The notes below the pieces were generated by a model. That model was given only the letters and a program-made list of their open reading frames with translations, was not told where the DNA came from and did no database searches. From contig JAQJZZ010000001.1 of NCBI GenBank assembly GCA_030077755.1, positions 1,674,001-1,738,000 on the forward strand: DNA of 64,000 nt, in the 5' to 3' direction. Position numbers and translations under genes: made by a program. The DNA is from Filosporella fistucella (Eukaryota; Ascomycota; Leotiomycetes; Helotiales). This document shows positions 1 through 11,549 of the stretch, in pieces; positions within the stretch are counted from its first letter, which is position 1; the number at the start of each line of letters is the position of its first letter.

Positions 1-282
1 GCATACTCATCTATCAACACTCCCCCTTCAAATCTCGAGTCTGGTCTCTTATTACCAGCACCTCGATCATCACGAGCATCTAGATTTTCAGAACTTGCCA
101 CAGAAGCTTACCTGCGGAAACGAAAATACAATAAACGACGCTGTTTATGTTTTGTGGTGGCGATAATAGTTATGTTGATTATTGCTCTTACGATATTTGG
201 AGCGGTGTTCCATTGGGGCAATAATCAGTTTTGTGTAAGGTGGAGTGATGGGAGTAGTACTGGGGATTGCAGTTCGAGATGA
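1..282 (+). CDS. small single-pass membrane protein, C-terminal part
   Basis: Frame 1 is open from the first base of the window to a TGA at 280-282, giving 93 residues with no start; the gene begins outside the window. The visible part is a Pro/Ser-rich stretch, a basic cluster (LRKRKYNKRR), one hydrophobic segment of about 20 residues (FVVAIIVMLIIALTIFGAVF) and a short tail ending in DCSSR with two Cys. The basic cluster before the TM suggests that the N-terminus is cytosolic. The layout matches the complete small membrane proteins at 11186, 12450 and 30695, although the part that would hold a PPxY motif is missing here. No function can be assigned. Confidence 0.5.
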   Translation, partial: AYSSINTPPSNLESGLLLPAPRSSRASRFSELATEAYLRKRKYNKRRCLCFVVAIIVMLIIALTIFGAVFHWGNNQFCVRWSDGSSTGDCSSR

Positions 283-2200
283 GAGGTGGAAATGGAGGCA
301 AGCTGACTTGACAATGTGACTGTCTCTTGTATGATATATTTCTTGGGCTATTCTAGAATGAGAAGGGACTTCAGAGCGAAGATTTCGGTTTGACTATGGA
401 GTTGGGAGTTGTTATACCACGGGATCATGATTCAATGGAGTAGCATGTTTAGATTAAATGTATAACATAACAATTCACACATCACAGTATTCTCATTGAA
501 GTTTGCCAAATCACCCCCTGCATCTGTTGATAATAAGTCTTCTAACAATGTCCACAACAAAGACTTCACTAACTAAAGTTTCGATGCCTTCAATTGAAAG
601 GTTGAACCCTCTCCCCGATTTCTACCGTTAATGTCGCTAAAAAGTCGACAACATACTGCATCCTCACAAGCACACCCATCAGCCCTTACTCACCCTACAC
701 ATATCTCCAATTCCTCATTCCTCATACCCCAGATACTCTAAGAGCTTGACCCCCCACGGGTCCAGGTCCCATCCCGGGCCCGCCCATCTTAGCCGCCAAT
801 GCGGTTCAGGCCCACAGCCGCCGACCTACATACCTAGCTCCCAGACACAATTCAACACTTGCAACCTTTACAAAAGCTCTTTCAAACATCATTAGCGCTA
901 TCTATTCGAATTTGGATTCACAATGCTATGCAAGAAATTACAGGCGGAAGGCTGAAAAGCTCGGCCGCTGAGTTGGGAGTTTTTTTTGGGAGACTTGCAA
1001 CCTCTACAATTTTTTTTGTCAACCTTCGTTAGCGCTTTTAGCTCGAATCTGGAAGTAGAACAGTGTTCAGCTCACTTTGTTGACAGAAATGAACCGTTTT
1101 TGCTCCAGGGTTGCAACGTTGGCAGTCTTTTGGGTTGTTTTCCTACATAAAGCTGAAACCAGGCACAAGAATAACAGCGATACGCAGGTCGAGGTTGAGC
1201 ACCTTCCCTTGGATACCGCTCAAATAAGACTATGGTAGGTACTGAGATATGACACTCGTAATGTCCTTACTACCAATGTGCATTCAAACACACACTTCAA
1301 TGAGTTATTTCGCAAACAATTAGCGCTGAGTATATAGTTCAAACAGGGAAAAGGGTGCTTTGGAATGCTCTTGTAGATATTTTGCTTGAATACGAAAGTG
1401 GCTAACTCAAATTAATCTGGGCGATTCCATAAGATCGGTTCATGACCTTATAGCCAATTCTTTACAAATGAAGGACGACTAGAGTGGATTTATGATGGTA
1501 AATTCGCCATATTCTTGACCTTATTTAAGCTCTACTTCCAGATATTGTTCCACAATTAGGATATAAATGTGAGTCAGGTGGAATGTCATATTGGTGACTT
1601 ACATTAATAGAAACAATCTGGCAGCACGAAACTTTGGTAGGATTGAAGCAAAAGCACTAAGATCGCATCTTCTTGAGATTCCCAAGATTTAATAGTTTTT
1701 TTTTTTTTTTTTTTTTTTTTTTGGATTCAACTGCTACTTGCACGTACTTTATATTCCAAACACTCGGTCTTTATTCTCAGCTCGCCAGGAAATATACCTC
1801 TCCTAGTATTTCGCTATATACTCAGAACTTTACGCAACCTCGACTCTCACCGTGACAGCTCGATTTGTAGTTGGAGTTGTGTTCTCAGAACATCGCGTAT
1901 ACACAGTATTATGAGGTACTGCCCCTCCTGAGCTTTAGCTTCACGCTACCCAGGTAGCGTCTTGTCCCTCTTCCCTTCGCATCCCGCAGAAACCCACTGC
2001 CTACCTTAGGTAAAGTTTCGGACGAAGAAAAGTCCGGAGGCACTTCTGAGTCCGCAGGAATGATCATCCGTCTTTTCGATGATTATCAACCGTCGGTTTC
2101 CTGTTTCGCACACTGGAGTATCGTTGTCCGCTGACCTTCCATGCTTTATTACTCCTAAAGTAGCTGCAAATTACTATGGTGGGTCTCGATCGGTTCTTTG
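283..2200. other. intergenic, no supported gene
   Basis: I see no convincing gene. It holds a T-homopolymer of 27 bases (1696-1722) and an imperfect direct repeat (857-916 and 993-1053). It also holds a 49-codon frame at 1089-1238 whose N-terminus looks signal-like (MNRFCSRVATLAVFWVVFLH) but has no other support. Confidence 0.6.
857..1053. repeat. imperfect direct repeat of about 60 bp
   Basis: Bases 857-916 and 993-1053 share, in order, ACTTGCAACC, a TACAA stretch, TTAGCGCT and TCGAAT(T/C)TGGA, with a diverged middle. The two copies start 136 bases apart. I see no coding function. They may be an old tandem duplication or shared promoter elements. Confidence 0.4.
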
Positions 2201-3282
2201 ATGGGTGAGAACTCTAGGCTAACTTGCAAGGAATACAACCCCATTGCCTGCGAGCTCTGCAGAATAAAGAAATGCAAAGTAAGTCCTCGCCCCTGGCTAC
2301 AAGTCAACGACTTGAACATTACCCATCTGACATTCAAAGTGCAATCGGAAAATGTGAGATTTCACTCCATTTTACCTATTCAAGGCGCCGATTCAAATTC
2401 ATTTCCACAGACCTGCATGCTCCCAATGCATCTCTTCGGAGACAAGTTGCCAATATCCAGCGAGTAACAAAAGGTCAGTTCTTATAATGCAGTCGTTAAG
2501 ATGTTCATCCACGGTTCTTTAGCTGCTAACATATATCCACTACCGGCAGAGGAATACCATCTGGGTTCATCTCGAGCCTCGAGCGACGACTCCAAGAGAC
2601 AGAGGCAGCACTCTTCGACACACTATCCTTTCTAGACACACATTTCCATCAGACTACCCTCCTGCAGGCAGATAGCCCGTACCATGATGCCTTCGTCAGT
2701 CGAAATGCTGCACAATCCAGAGATGCAAAGGTAGATGAATGGAAGCGGCTACCTTTGGTATCTCCCGAGCAGCGACAGGCCTGGCTCAGAGAAAAACTTC
2801 ACGAAACTGAAACCGGAAATCAGGAAGTTTCAGTTGTCGACTTTGGGTCTTCTGAAGTGGATAATTCATGGGATGCTTCTTCTTCTCGGGGGAACTTCGA
2901 GCAGAATAATGATCAATCTACACCTCCTAGTGGAGCTTTCCACCAAATCATCCAGAACAAAAGCACGGGAGATCTAGATAGCTATCAAATGAGCAAGAAC
3001 AATAGCTCAGTCATGAATAACCATGAACAGGGTCTGATGGCTAGATCGAATATGGAAATATTTGTAGGAGAGGGACCCGTGAGCTCAAATCGGCAGACAG
3101 ACGGGGTTTATGATGTAGATAGTATATTGGATGGTCGACTGTCGGGTAGTCAGAATTCTTTGGGCTTGCACATGTCTTTGAGGAGCCCGAGACCTACTGA
3201 GCCGGCCACCCAAGGTCAATCAAGTCCGAAGGGGGGTAGTCTGAAGAGGCTCTCGTCGAAGGAGCGACAGAAATATTTCTGA
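2201..3282 (+). CDS. small Zn2Cys6 zinc-cluster protein (putative transcription factor)
   Basis: Rebuilt as join(2201..2278, 2340..2353, 2411..2473, 2550..3282), 295 aa. The three introns have GTAAGT, GTGAGA and GTCAGT donors and AAG or CAG acceptors, and the third contains a GCTAAC branch motif. Splicing the 14-nt second exon restores a perfect zinc binuclear cluster, C-x2-C-x6-C-x6-C-x2-C-x6-C, with Cys at 17, 20, 27, 34, 37 and 44. A linker and a short helical stretch follow (SGFISSLERRLQETEAAL), as in GAL4-type dimerisation regions. The rest is Ser/Asn-rich with no fungal regulatory (middle homology) domain. The start at 2201 is the only ATG in frame near the cluster. A nuclear DNA-binding role follows from the fold; the targets are unknown. 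The next gene on the same strand is a regulator that lacks a cluster. Confidence 0.8.
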
Positions 3283-3933
3283 AATAGCTACAGTATTCCC
3301 AAGAATGTATCTTGATTCAACACTGTTGAATCTCATAAGCGTTCATGAACATTTTGACTTATGTTGCTGTGTCCCTATACAAACAGAATCGTTTGAGTGT
3401 GTGCGCTGTGGGACACCTACTTATCAGGGTTTTCAGCTCCAAGATCTCCTCATTAATTAGATATTGTTCGAGGAATAGAAGTGGGACAAACTTCAAATTC
3501 TAATATCATGGTTTGTAGGAAAACAAAGATTTGTAGGGTCAAGGATTGGAAAGGATTCATCAATTATCCAAAAACCAATAATCTATTGTAGGGTGAGATA
3601 CTAGATACCTACATAGGTTACCTCGTTAGTACAGTTAGTGGCGTTAACCTTGTGACGGGCGTTTAGGAATGGGTGGGGCCCCGGACATGCTGACGAACTG
3701 CGGGGATCCTGTAACCTTGCCCAAAACTAAGGTATGTGTAGTATGGTACCGACCTCAACGCAATTTAATGTATGGATTCTTGCTACGGATCCCGCTTAAA
3801 CAACCCGCAGTGATACAAGTGCCATAGTGTCTTCTATTATATCCTCTTTGGCATCGAAACAAGAGCTTGAATTGCTTCATACTCCCCCGCAGGACAAGAA
3901 AAGGTTAGCCTACCCACTGTATCAACATCGCCA
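3283..3933. other. intergenic
   Basis: No gene seen. I looked here for a zinc-cluster exon belonging to the downstream regulator and found no suitable Cys pattern in any frame. Confidence 0.55.
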
Positions 3934-6197
3934 ATGCCATCATCTCCTAGCAAGAGGTCTTCGCGAGAAGAGACAAGAGATGATCCTCACATGATGGATC
4001 ATCGTAGCTCATCAAAAGAACCGCCTGTAAAGAGGAGGAGAGTCTTTCTGCAGACCATGGGTCACCAATTGCGTGACATTGGAATGATGCAGGGTCGACC
4101 ATCGGAGCATGATGCTACCTTAGCTGACAGCCCTGGCAACTCTTCCAATGCTCACCCTGTTCCTGGGACACTAGGAGGACATGCTCAGGTGTCAATTCAG
4201 ACCCCAGAAAGTGATGTCGTTCCGGGTGAGGAGGATGCAATGCGGCCAGGAGCGACGATGAGCGCAGCTAAGGCCTTATGGCAGCTGAATGACGAGGTCT
4301 CAGTAACTACGGACGTTGCGGATGGGGGAAATAGCTTCACCTTCGATGACTTACTTGCTTGGACTCGAAGCTACTTTGATTACTGGCATCCAGCTTATCC
4401 ATTCCTGCACGCCCCCTCTGTCCTCGAGACTTTCGAGCAGATCGTGTCTGACGGAGCCGCTGGAACCACAACTCTTTCTACTCAACAAATGGTGATTCTA
4501 AAATCAATCATGTCAATATCGCTTGCAGATCGCAGACAAGTTGAGACATCGATGCGACCTGTGCCTCAGCGATTTGTCTATTCTTGCTTCAACGAAGCCA
4601 TCAACAGTGTTCAGTGCTTTTTGACCGAAGAGAGCTCTATTTTATCGTTGCAAGCAGTCGTTAGCGTGGAGTTATTCCTCCTCTCTATGTTACGGTATAA
4701 TGCAGCTTCTCGTCTCGCAGGACTGGCAGTACGGATGGCTTTTCATCTAGGCTTACATCGCTGCCCCGTGCAGTATGCCATATTTTCAGCTCATGAAGCA
4801 GAGCTAAGGCAAAGGATATTCTGGTCGATCTATTGCATGGATCGCTATATTTGTATTCGGCTTGGAGTTCCCCTCTCTATTCGGGATGCAGACATCAATG
4901 TTTGCTTTCCGGGGTCGGAACGACATGCAAATGAAGCGACCGAATCAAGCGGTTAGTGTTTTACCTTGATGTCTGCGATTTCTGTATTGACTTTGATAGA
5001 TGTTGATGGGCGTCTGGAACTGCTCCGACATCTTGCAAGACTCGCAGAAATCAGAGGATCTATCATGGAACTTCGAAATAAGTTTGTCAATTACAGACAG
5101 ACTGACAGCGATGATGTAGTAGTCATAGATGCCGATCTGAGCAAATGGTGGAACCGGGTTGACGAGTACCTCGAATCTAATAATACTAACACATTCCCAA
5201 TAAGTGAGCACCACCAAGTGGCCCTCACTGTTCTCAGACACGAGTCCGTCATTGCCCTCAACAAGCACGTTCTTGCAACTTCAAATAAAAGCTCGGCGTA
5301 TGCTGCGGCTTTACAGAACTGCATCGGTGCTGCGAGGTCTATTGTCGGTACATTGCACAAAGCACTTGTTGCTAATGGAAATTCTAGACATTCAGCAGAT
5401 CAACAATCTCTGGAAATCATGGGTCTGCTGTGGCCTTCATTTACTTGGGCTGTCTGGATGAGTGCGTTTCTCATGATATATGCAGCAAACGAAGATCAGG
5501 TTTCACAGGACGTAGCAATTAGGGAAGTCTCCACTCGCTCGCCACAGATGTTCAAAAAATGCTGATTATCTACAGGACAGCTGATCGAGCCATAGAAGTT
5601 CTAAAACATCTTGATTTGCGAGGTAGCATGTGGCCGAATGCTTGTGCAGCCGCAATTCGCGATCTAAGAGCACAGTTGGTGATCCGGAGAAACCGCTCTA
5701 AACATACACAAACCGTAGATGGCCACGCCGTGCAGAATAGAGTCACTGGTCGTAGGGCACCAGGTACTTTGGCTCAAGAATCGGGCGACATTAATACTAC
5801 CAACAATGGCCTACGCTTGTCACCCGATACTACAAATCGTCCACACAACCCGCAAGACACCGGCAGCTACGCAAACCCGCTTCGCAATAGCCAGCAGAGA
5901 CCCTCAAATAAGAATGTCAACGACCTTCGCAACAATGGGATTACCCAATCGTTCGAGAACAATATGGCTCCTGGAAGCTTATTTAATCCATCACAGCCGT
6001 TCAACAATCGCCAGAACTACATTCCTTCAAACTACCTGCCAGGCCTTGGAAACGCTGAGGCTAATGGATATGCTTACAGGGTGGGAGCTCAGCTGGAGTC
6101 AGAACTTCAGATACAAAGTCACGAGGGATTGGAATTCTTCTATGGTCTCGATGCGCCGTTCTGGTCAGAGGGGAGTGGGTGGACGGGTATAGGATGA
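3934..6197 (+). CDS. fungal-specific transcription factor domain protein without a visible zinc cluster
   Basis: Proposed exons are 3934..4951, 5000..5522 and 5576..6197, 720 aa. The N-terminus has a basic nuclear-localisation-like patch (PPVKRRR). Residues from about 140 to 480 form a fungal_trans (middle homology) domain, with typical stretches such as YFDYWHPAYPFLHAPS, AVRMAFHLGLHR and RIFWSIYCMDR. The C-terminus is Asn/Gln-rich and ends in an aromatic/acidic stretch (FFYGLDAPFWSEGSGW) that could activate transcription. Intron 1 (4952-4999) is ordinary GT-AG. The junction that continues the domain from IR to TADRAIEVLKHLDL needs an intron at 5523-5575 whose donor reads GGAAGT instead of GTAAGT. 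That is either a damaged or non-canonical splice site or a sequencing error. Without splicing the frame stops at 5563-5565, removing the last third. Confidence 0.7.
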
Positions 6198-6431
6198 AAT
6201 GTACTGTGCGAGAAAGGCGCACGTGCGAGCAACTATTGTTCATGAACACTTTTGGAAGATTCAAATATGTATGAACCTTTTGAAAAATCGAATATGACCA
6301 TGATATCATAAAGTACAAACTATTGATACCAACCCGGGTAGTGTCTTAGACCGACGACATGTTATGACTTGTAGCTCAAAAATTACTCTTCTCCATGCTC
6401 TCCCCGTCGGCTCTCAATACCGGTACTTGAA

Positions 6432-7997
6432 CTAGTATGCATAAAACACCATACTTGCCGGATCCTGCTGCCTGATCTTCTTATTTGTGCGGAACAGCCA
6501 GACCTTCATCCCCCAAGCCGCCCCGATGGAGACAAATGAAAAGCATGCGTTAGCCGACATGGCAGTGACATATTTCGGCGCATCATTATTGTTGTACAAG
6601 TATGGAGTATAGATGAATGAAGCCATGGAGACAACATTGATCAGCGACAAGGACACGGCTTTTTTTTCTGGCGTCTGGCCAAGAGTAGCTGTAACCCAAC
6701 CCAGAATGACGGAATTGACGCTATACACGCCTGAGGCGAAGAGGAAGCATGCGATATAGCGTGCTGCAATGTTAAGTGTGAAACAATTTATAAGGAATCC
6801 GATCATTGCGCCTCCAAGGCATACAGTTATATGCCAAGTACGCTCGTTAAATCGTCCGGATGACCAGCCAACGAGGATGCCAAAGGCGCCAGCTACCAAA
6901 GTGGGTGGCGATGTAAGGACCAAGGTGATTACACTGTTGTAACCAAGCGCCTTCACAACGGATGGGAAGAACTGGTTGAAAGACGTAGCATTGAGGTGCA
7001 TATTCTGCATCAGCCCAAAAAGGTAGAGCTTCGGGTCACGAATAGCTTCGTAGAAGCCTGCGCGGACACCCTTGCTCTCCTCCAGTCCGGCAGTATCACG
7101 GCGAATTCGACCGTGTGCAAGCTCACGCTCTTCTACCGTCAGCCAGCGGGTATTGTTTGGGTAGTCTGGAAGTATGAACATGGTGATGATGGCTACGCCA
7201 AAGGTGACGACTCCTTCGATTATGAAGAGCCAGCGCCAGCCGGCGAGGTTGTGCGCGCCATCTAGAGTGCTGAAGGTTGCGGCGGCGATTAAGCCCGCGA
7301 AGGCAACGGCTATGATGTTGCCTGCATAGAGGATGGAAACACGAGTCGCGATCTCTTTACGGGTGTAGAAGAGAGATAAAATGTAGAGAGCACCTGGGTA
7401 GAAAGGGGCTTCGACGGCTCCTGTGCTAATTTAGTACTATTTCAAGTTTGCGGCCTGATAGTCTTACCCAGGAAGAAACGGACGAGGACAAGACCAGTGT
7501 AGTTATGAACAGCGCCAGATAATGCAGCGACGGTAGCCCATACCATCATGCAAACACTCATATATATCGATGGTCTGACTTTGCGGGATGAGAGAAGCAT
7601 ATTGGAGGGGATTTGCATGAAGAGGTAGCCGACGTATAGTATGCTGATGGCAGTGTTATATTGCGTGCCGTGCAAGTTGAGATCCTTCTCGAGGCCATTC
7701 AACTTGGCATTGGCAAGTGCATTTTGATCGAGTTTATTCCTGAGGATCATATTAGGATACATTGGTCCAAAATAGAGTTGTAGAGGTCGGTCTTCCGAGA
7801 GGATGAGGTACATACAGGAAATACATGCAAAAGAGTGCTGGCATAATCCTCATATCCAGTTTCCGAACCAGAGCAATCTCTTTAGGGTCTGTCTTCTCAA
7901 CTGCACCAGAGTAGTCTCCTTGTTTAGATTTTTCGGTCTTTGGTACATCTTCAATCTGCATTGCGGAGAGCTTCTCGTCATTTATTGGGGCCGACAT
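6432..7997 (-). CDS. MFS permease, allantoate permease/ACS-like (Dal5 type)
   Basis: Complement join(6432..7420, 7468..7739, 7816..7997), 480 aa. Both introns are GT-AG (GTATGT and GTAAGA donors). About 60 polar N-terminal residues (MSAPINDEKL..., then DPKEIALVRKLDMRIMP) precede a 12-TM body, as in the anion:cation symporter family. Family-typical stretches are NKLDQNALANAKLNGLEKDL, YNTAISILYVGYLFMQIPSN and GWRWLFIIEGVVT. The family imports small organic anions such as allantoate, nicotinate, pantothenate or sugar acids, normally by proton symport at the plasma membrane; the substrate here is unknown. It is divergent from the DapA-family lyase at 9043, about 1 kb away, which suggests shared control and a common catabolic purpose. 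Confidence 0.87.
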
Positions 7998-9042
7998 GGC
8001 GAGTTGACAGTGTGTTTAGGTAGTAGTGGTAACCTTTCAAGTGGTACTCAGCCAGATGGAGGGGAATGCCGAGATAAAACAGACGGTATTTTTTGAAAGA
8101 AGTGAGTTTGTTCAAATAAGATTTGGTTGAATTGCAGAGTTATTCTGCTTCGAAAGGGGTTTCCTCATCTTCTTGTAGTTCCCGCCGGGGTATATTGTCC
8201 TGGATGTGTCGTCCGCAGAGTCCGCACTCTGTCTGGCTTACTCGAGTACCCCAGATCTCTCCCCAAAGATCGAGTCCCCCGCAGTACCCCAGAGTATGAC
8301 CCCGATCACGGGTGCACCACTATTAGGTCAAACCGGATTTGAGACATTAATGGGTCCACAATGGTGGGATTCCCAATGGTTTGGTTTGGATGCCGACGCA
8401 CAAACATTTGTGCGGGTCGACATCCGAGAATCGACGGGATGTACTAGTATCTTGTCCCACAGGCCTGGAACGATTCAACGAAGTCATCCCGATGATTTCG
8501 AGAGCAAACTAGCAAACTATACAGTAGGTAGATAGAAAGAAGACTCAACACTAAGCGCGGGGTAGCCTTGGTCTACTTCCCTAGACTTTGGCTATGTAAG
8601 GTGTCAGCTACAAAGCTCCGGACTTATCTTCGTCCGGCCCACGGAGCCCTGTCTTCTGGTTTGAGGGCTCGTGCTCATAACCCGAAAGATAATATGAGAC
8701 TGAATTGTTTTTATCCTCTGAGCGCACTTTCATTTGTCCGAGAATATGCATTTGCCTCAATTTGTTTACAGAATTGCAACTTGTTGGTTGAGCACGCCTC
8801 AAGTCGCAAAACACGAGCGCGGGGTAAATGTAACTAATGCCAAAGGAAGAAGAGAATAATCTGGTCATTAACTCTACTCTTCTATATAAACATGAATGGA
8901 ACCTCGATATTATTTTTCATTCCTCACAATAAATTACTTCATCGCTTCAGCACATCCAGCAAAGCAGACCAATAGTTCTTACAATTACTCCCCCAATACT
9001 CACTACATATTACTACCAACTTTTCACATAATTTCAATCAAG
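7998..9042. promoter_or_regulatory. divergent intergenic region between the MFS permease and the lyase
   Basis: No gene that I can support. This 1-kb stretch separates two divergent genes and so holds both promoters. A TATA-like element (TATATAAA, 8883-8890) lies about 150 bases before the lyase start. Several frames are open here, but none has a recognisable domain. Confidence 0.5.
8883..8890 (+). promoter_or_regulatory. TATA-like box of the DapA-family gene
   Basis: TATATAAA stands about 150 bases before the ATG at 9043 and is followed by an AC-rich leader. Position and sequence suit a core promoter; there is no other evidence. Confidence 0.4.
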
Positions 9043-9999
9043 ATGGGCTCAATTGCTCCAAGTTTGGATCTTCGCGGACTCACCCCGGCACCAGTCACTC
9101 CTTTCACTGAGGATGGAGCAGTGGACTACGCCGCTATTCAACGTCTCGGGTCATGGCTTGGTAGCATAGAAGGAGTCAAAGGCCTAGTTGTCCTTGGTCA
9201 CGCTGGCGAAGGCACTTTTCTTACTCAGGAAGAGCAAGTCGCCGTCATCAAGGCTTTTGTCAAGTCAACCAACGGTCGCGTTCCCGTCATCGCTGGTATC
9301 ACCGCTGAAGGAACAGAAGTTGCAGCTCTCGAAGCACAACGTGCTAAAGCCGCAGGTGCTTCTGCCGGTCTTCTTTACCCATCACATGGCTGGCTTCGAT
9401 TTGGATACCAAGAAGGAGCACCTCAACACCGTTACAAGACGGTGTACGAAAAGAGTGGTCTCCCTTTAATTCTCTTCCAATACCCAGACAACACCAAGGC
9501 GACTTACAGCTTGCAAACCATGCTCGATATCTCTGATCAGCCAGGTGTCTTTGCCATGAAGAACGGCGTGCGTAATATGCGTCGATGGGACGTTGAGATC
9601 CCCATCATCCGTAAAGAACGGCCAGACCTTCAGATTCTCACCTGCCACGACGAGTATCTCCTTCATACCGCGTTTGACGTTGACGGAATGCTTGTCGGAT
9701 ACGGAAACATTGCTCCTGAGCCGCTGCTTGAGATGATTGCGGCGGGAAAGGCTAAGGACTACAAGAAGGCTCGAGAGGTCCACGATCGACTTTTACCATT
9801 GACTAGAGCGGTATACCACCGTGGATCGCATATGGAGGGAACTGTTGCATTGAAACATTCTCTGGTTGCCCGTGGAATTTTGGCTCACGCTACTGTACGG
9901 TCATCGCTGTTGCCGTTAGAGAAGGGGGCGGATAAGGAAATTTTTGATGCCATGGCTTCTACAGGCCTTCCGAAGGCTCCAAAGGCGTATTTAGCATAG
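9043..9999 (+). CDS. dihydrodipicolinate synthase (DapA)-family aldolase/lyase
   Basis: Single exon, 318 aa. I chose ATG 9043 (context CAAGATGGGC) because the family fold starts just after it; the frame also has an ATG at 8896 that would add 49 atypical residues. The family is a TIM barrel that forms a Schiff base. Visible here are the GHAGEGTFLT substrate loop (residues 52-61), the conserved Tyr147 in FQYPDN and the Schiff-base Lys173 in FAMKNGV. Fungi make lysine by the aminoadipate route, so this is probably a catabolic 2-keto-3-deoxy-sugar-acid or 4-hydroxy-2-oxoglutarate-type aldolase rather than lysine biosynthesis. The divergent MFS anion permease fits uptake of its substrate or a precursor. 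The exact substrate cannot be read from the sequence. Confidence 0.85.
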   Translation: MGSIAPSLDLRGLTPAPVTPFTEDGAVDYAAIQRLGSWLGSIEGVKGLVVLGHAGEGTFLTQEEQVAVIKAFVKSTNGRVPVIAGITAEGTEVAALEAQRAKAAGASAGLLYPSHGWLRFGYQEGAPQHRYKTVYEKSGLPLILFQYPDNTKATYSLQTMLDISDQPGVFAMKNGVRNMRRWDVEIPIIRKERPDLQILTCHDEYLLHTAFDVDGMLVGYGNIAPEPLLEMIAAGKAKDYKKAREVHDRLLPLTRAVYHRGSHMEGTVALKHSLVARGILAHATVRSSLLPLEKGADKEIFDAMASTGLPKAPKAYLA

Positions 10000-11185
10000 T
10001 TGAATATGAATCGCGTTGAAAAGTTGTGGGTCCCATTGCTTTTGTGTTGGTTAATTATTTTTAACCATTTTCCTTTTCGAATCACAAATAAGCTGAGTGC
10101 TCTGTATATCCGTTACAATTCAATTACATCATCTACACTGATATAAGGAAACGTGTCGAAAGTAGGAAAAAACAAAGGAGTGAAGCTCCTCACTATCTGT
10201 ACAGCTTTTGCCATTTTGAGCTGCCTCTGAAAGAAGTGAACAAGTGCCGTTACCGATATCGATTTCCTAGCTTGCCGCAGGGTGGTCTGAACCATAGTTG
10301 AGACTTTATTATCTGATCTTCTAATAATTGGGTCGTGATGTGAATGAGAAGAAGCACACCATGTAGCTTCAATAAATTTACTAGTCATAGATGTTTTTTC
10401 GAATTTGTTCCTACCAATTCAGCTAACTTACGAGTTCTGAGTATTAGGGTAGGAATCAAAATGACCCCGCCCCTTTTCAAGCGAGACGCGAATCTGCGAC
10501 CCGGAAATACTGTATTATAGAGTACTCCAATATCAGCAAAATCCACCAATTTCAGCATCTTATTCTTACATTAGTTTGAATTGTTATACTTTCGTCAAAA
10601 TATATACCTACATCCATCCCGCACCCGAAAATCAAATCTTAATAGCGCAACAGCAGCACATCCTCAATCCCACCCCACAAACGGCCGAATCACGAACCCT
10701 AGACGCCTGCGCCTGAAACCCAACACCCAAAATCAATGCTTTGACAACAAGACTAACCATCCATCAAGGACGATAAGCAGATTTTACGGAACATGAGACA
10801 GAGGGAGCGGCGTAGACAGATACAACTGTTGGTTTTCTTGCATGCTGGTTTTGAAATGTGGAGGGCGGAGGGGGAGTATAAAGGTTCGTGCGTGCGCTGG
10901 GAGATGGCTTGTCTGGGCATTGCTTGTTTGTCTCTTGGGTTTGGTTGTCTTACCTAAGGTAGTCAGTTTTGACATCTGCATCTCTAGGCTTATTTCGAGA
11001 AGTGGAGGACATTTACTTGCGTTCTCGGCGAGAAGAAGAAGGATTTTATGAGAATCAATTTGGGAGTTGGGAGTCAAATTGGTTTTTGGTGAGGGATTGA
11101 GGAAGTGGCATGACAGGATTGATTCCTTCTCTCCACCAACAAGTATCTCATCCACAACAGAATATCACACGACGCCTCAATCACG
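10000..11185. other. intergenic
   Basis: No supported gene. It contains the 3' flank of the lyase gene and a C/A-rich tract (10600-10780). The frames on the minus strand are Pro/Leu-rich and unrecognisable. Confidence 0.5.
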
Positions 11186-11549
11186 ATGCCAGATCCATTT
11201 CCAGTAAGTGGAATGTATTCCATTCCCTCTTGGCAAATTTTATACATTTTTTCTTCTGCTAATATCCTCCCAGCCGCGCCCAATTCTTACCACCCCACTT
11301 CCTCAAACTCAATCTGTACCTCCACCAACCTACAATGCACCATGGAATCAATTCAATTCCCGACATCGAACTGCAGATGAAGAAGCACAGGAGCTCATGC
11401 ATTATAAAGTTGACGGCAAACCAATTCGAGTTGTTGTAGTCGATGATAGGGAACACAAAGGAGTGTGTTATGTGATTGCTATTATTTTTGCCTGTGTGGT
11501 GCTTGGAGTTGGGATTGCCAGATTAGTGATTTATGAGAATAATCGCTAG
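11186..11549 (+). CDS. small single-pass membrane protein with a PPxY motif
   Basis: join(11186..11203, 11274..11549), 97 aa. The first exon codes for MPDPFP; a 70-nt GTAAGT...CAG intron follows. A Pro-rich N-terminal half contains VPPPTYN (PPxY). Then comes an acidic/polar stretch (ADEEAQELMHYKVDG) and one TM helix (VCYVIAIIFACVVLGVGIARLVI) with only a six-residue tail. This is a tail-anchored-like topology with the PPxY in the cytosol. By analogy with yeast Rcr1-type adaptors it may recruit a Rsp5/NEDD4 ubiquitin ligase; that role is inferred from the motif only. It lies about 0.9 kb before the analogous gene at 12450. Confidence 0.6.

Noticed and set aside
1673..1855. Frame with a poly-Phe run
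   Set aside because: Product of the T-homopolymer at 1696-1722.
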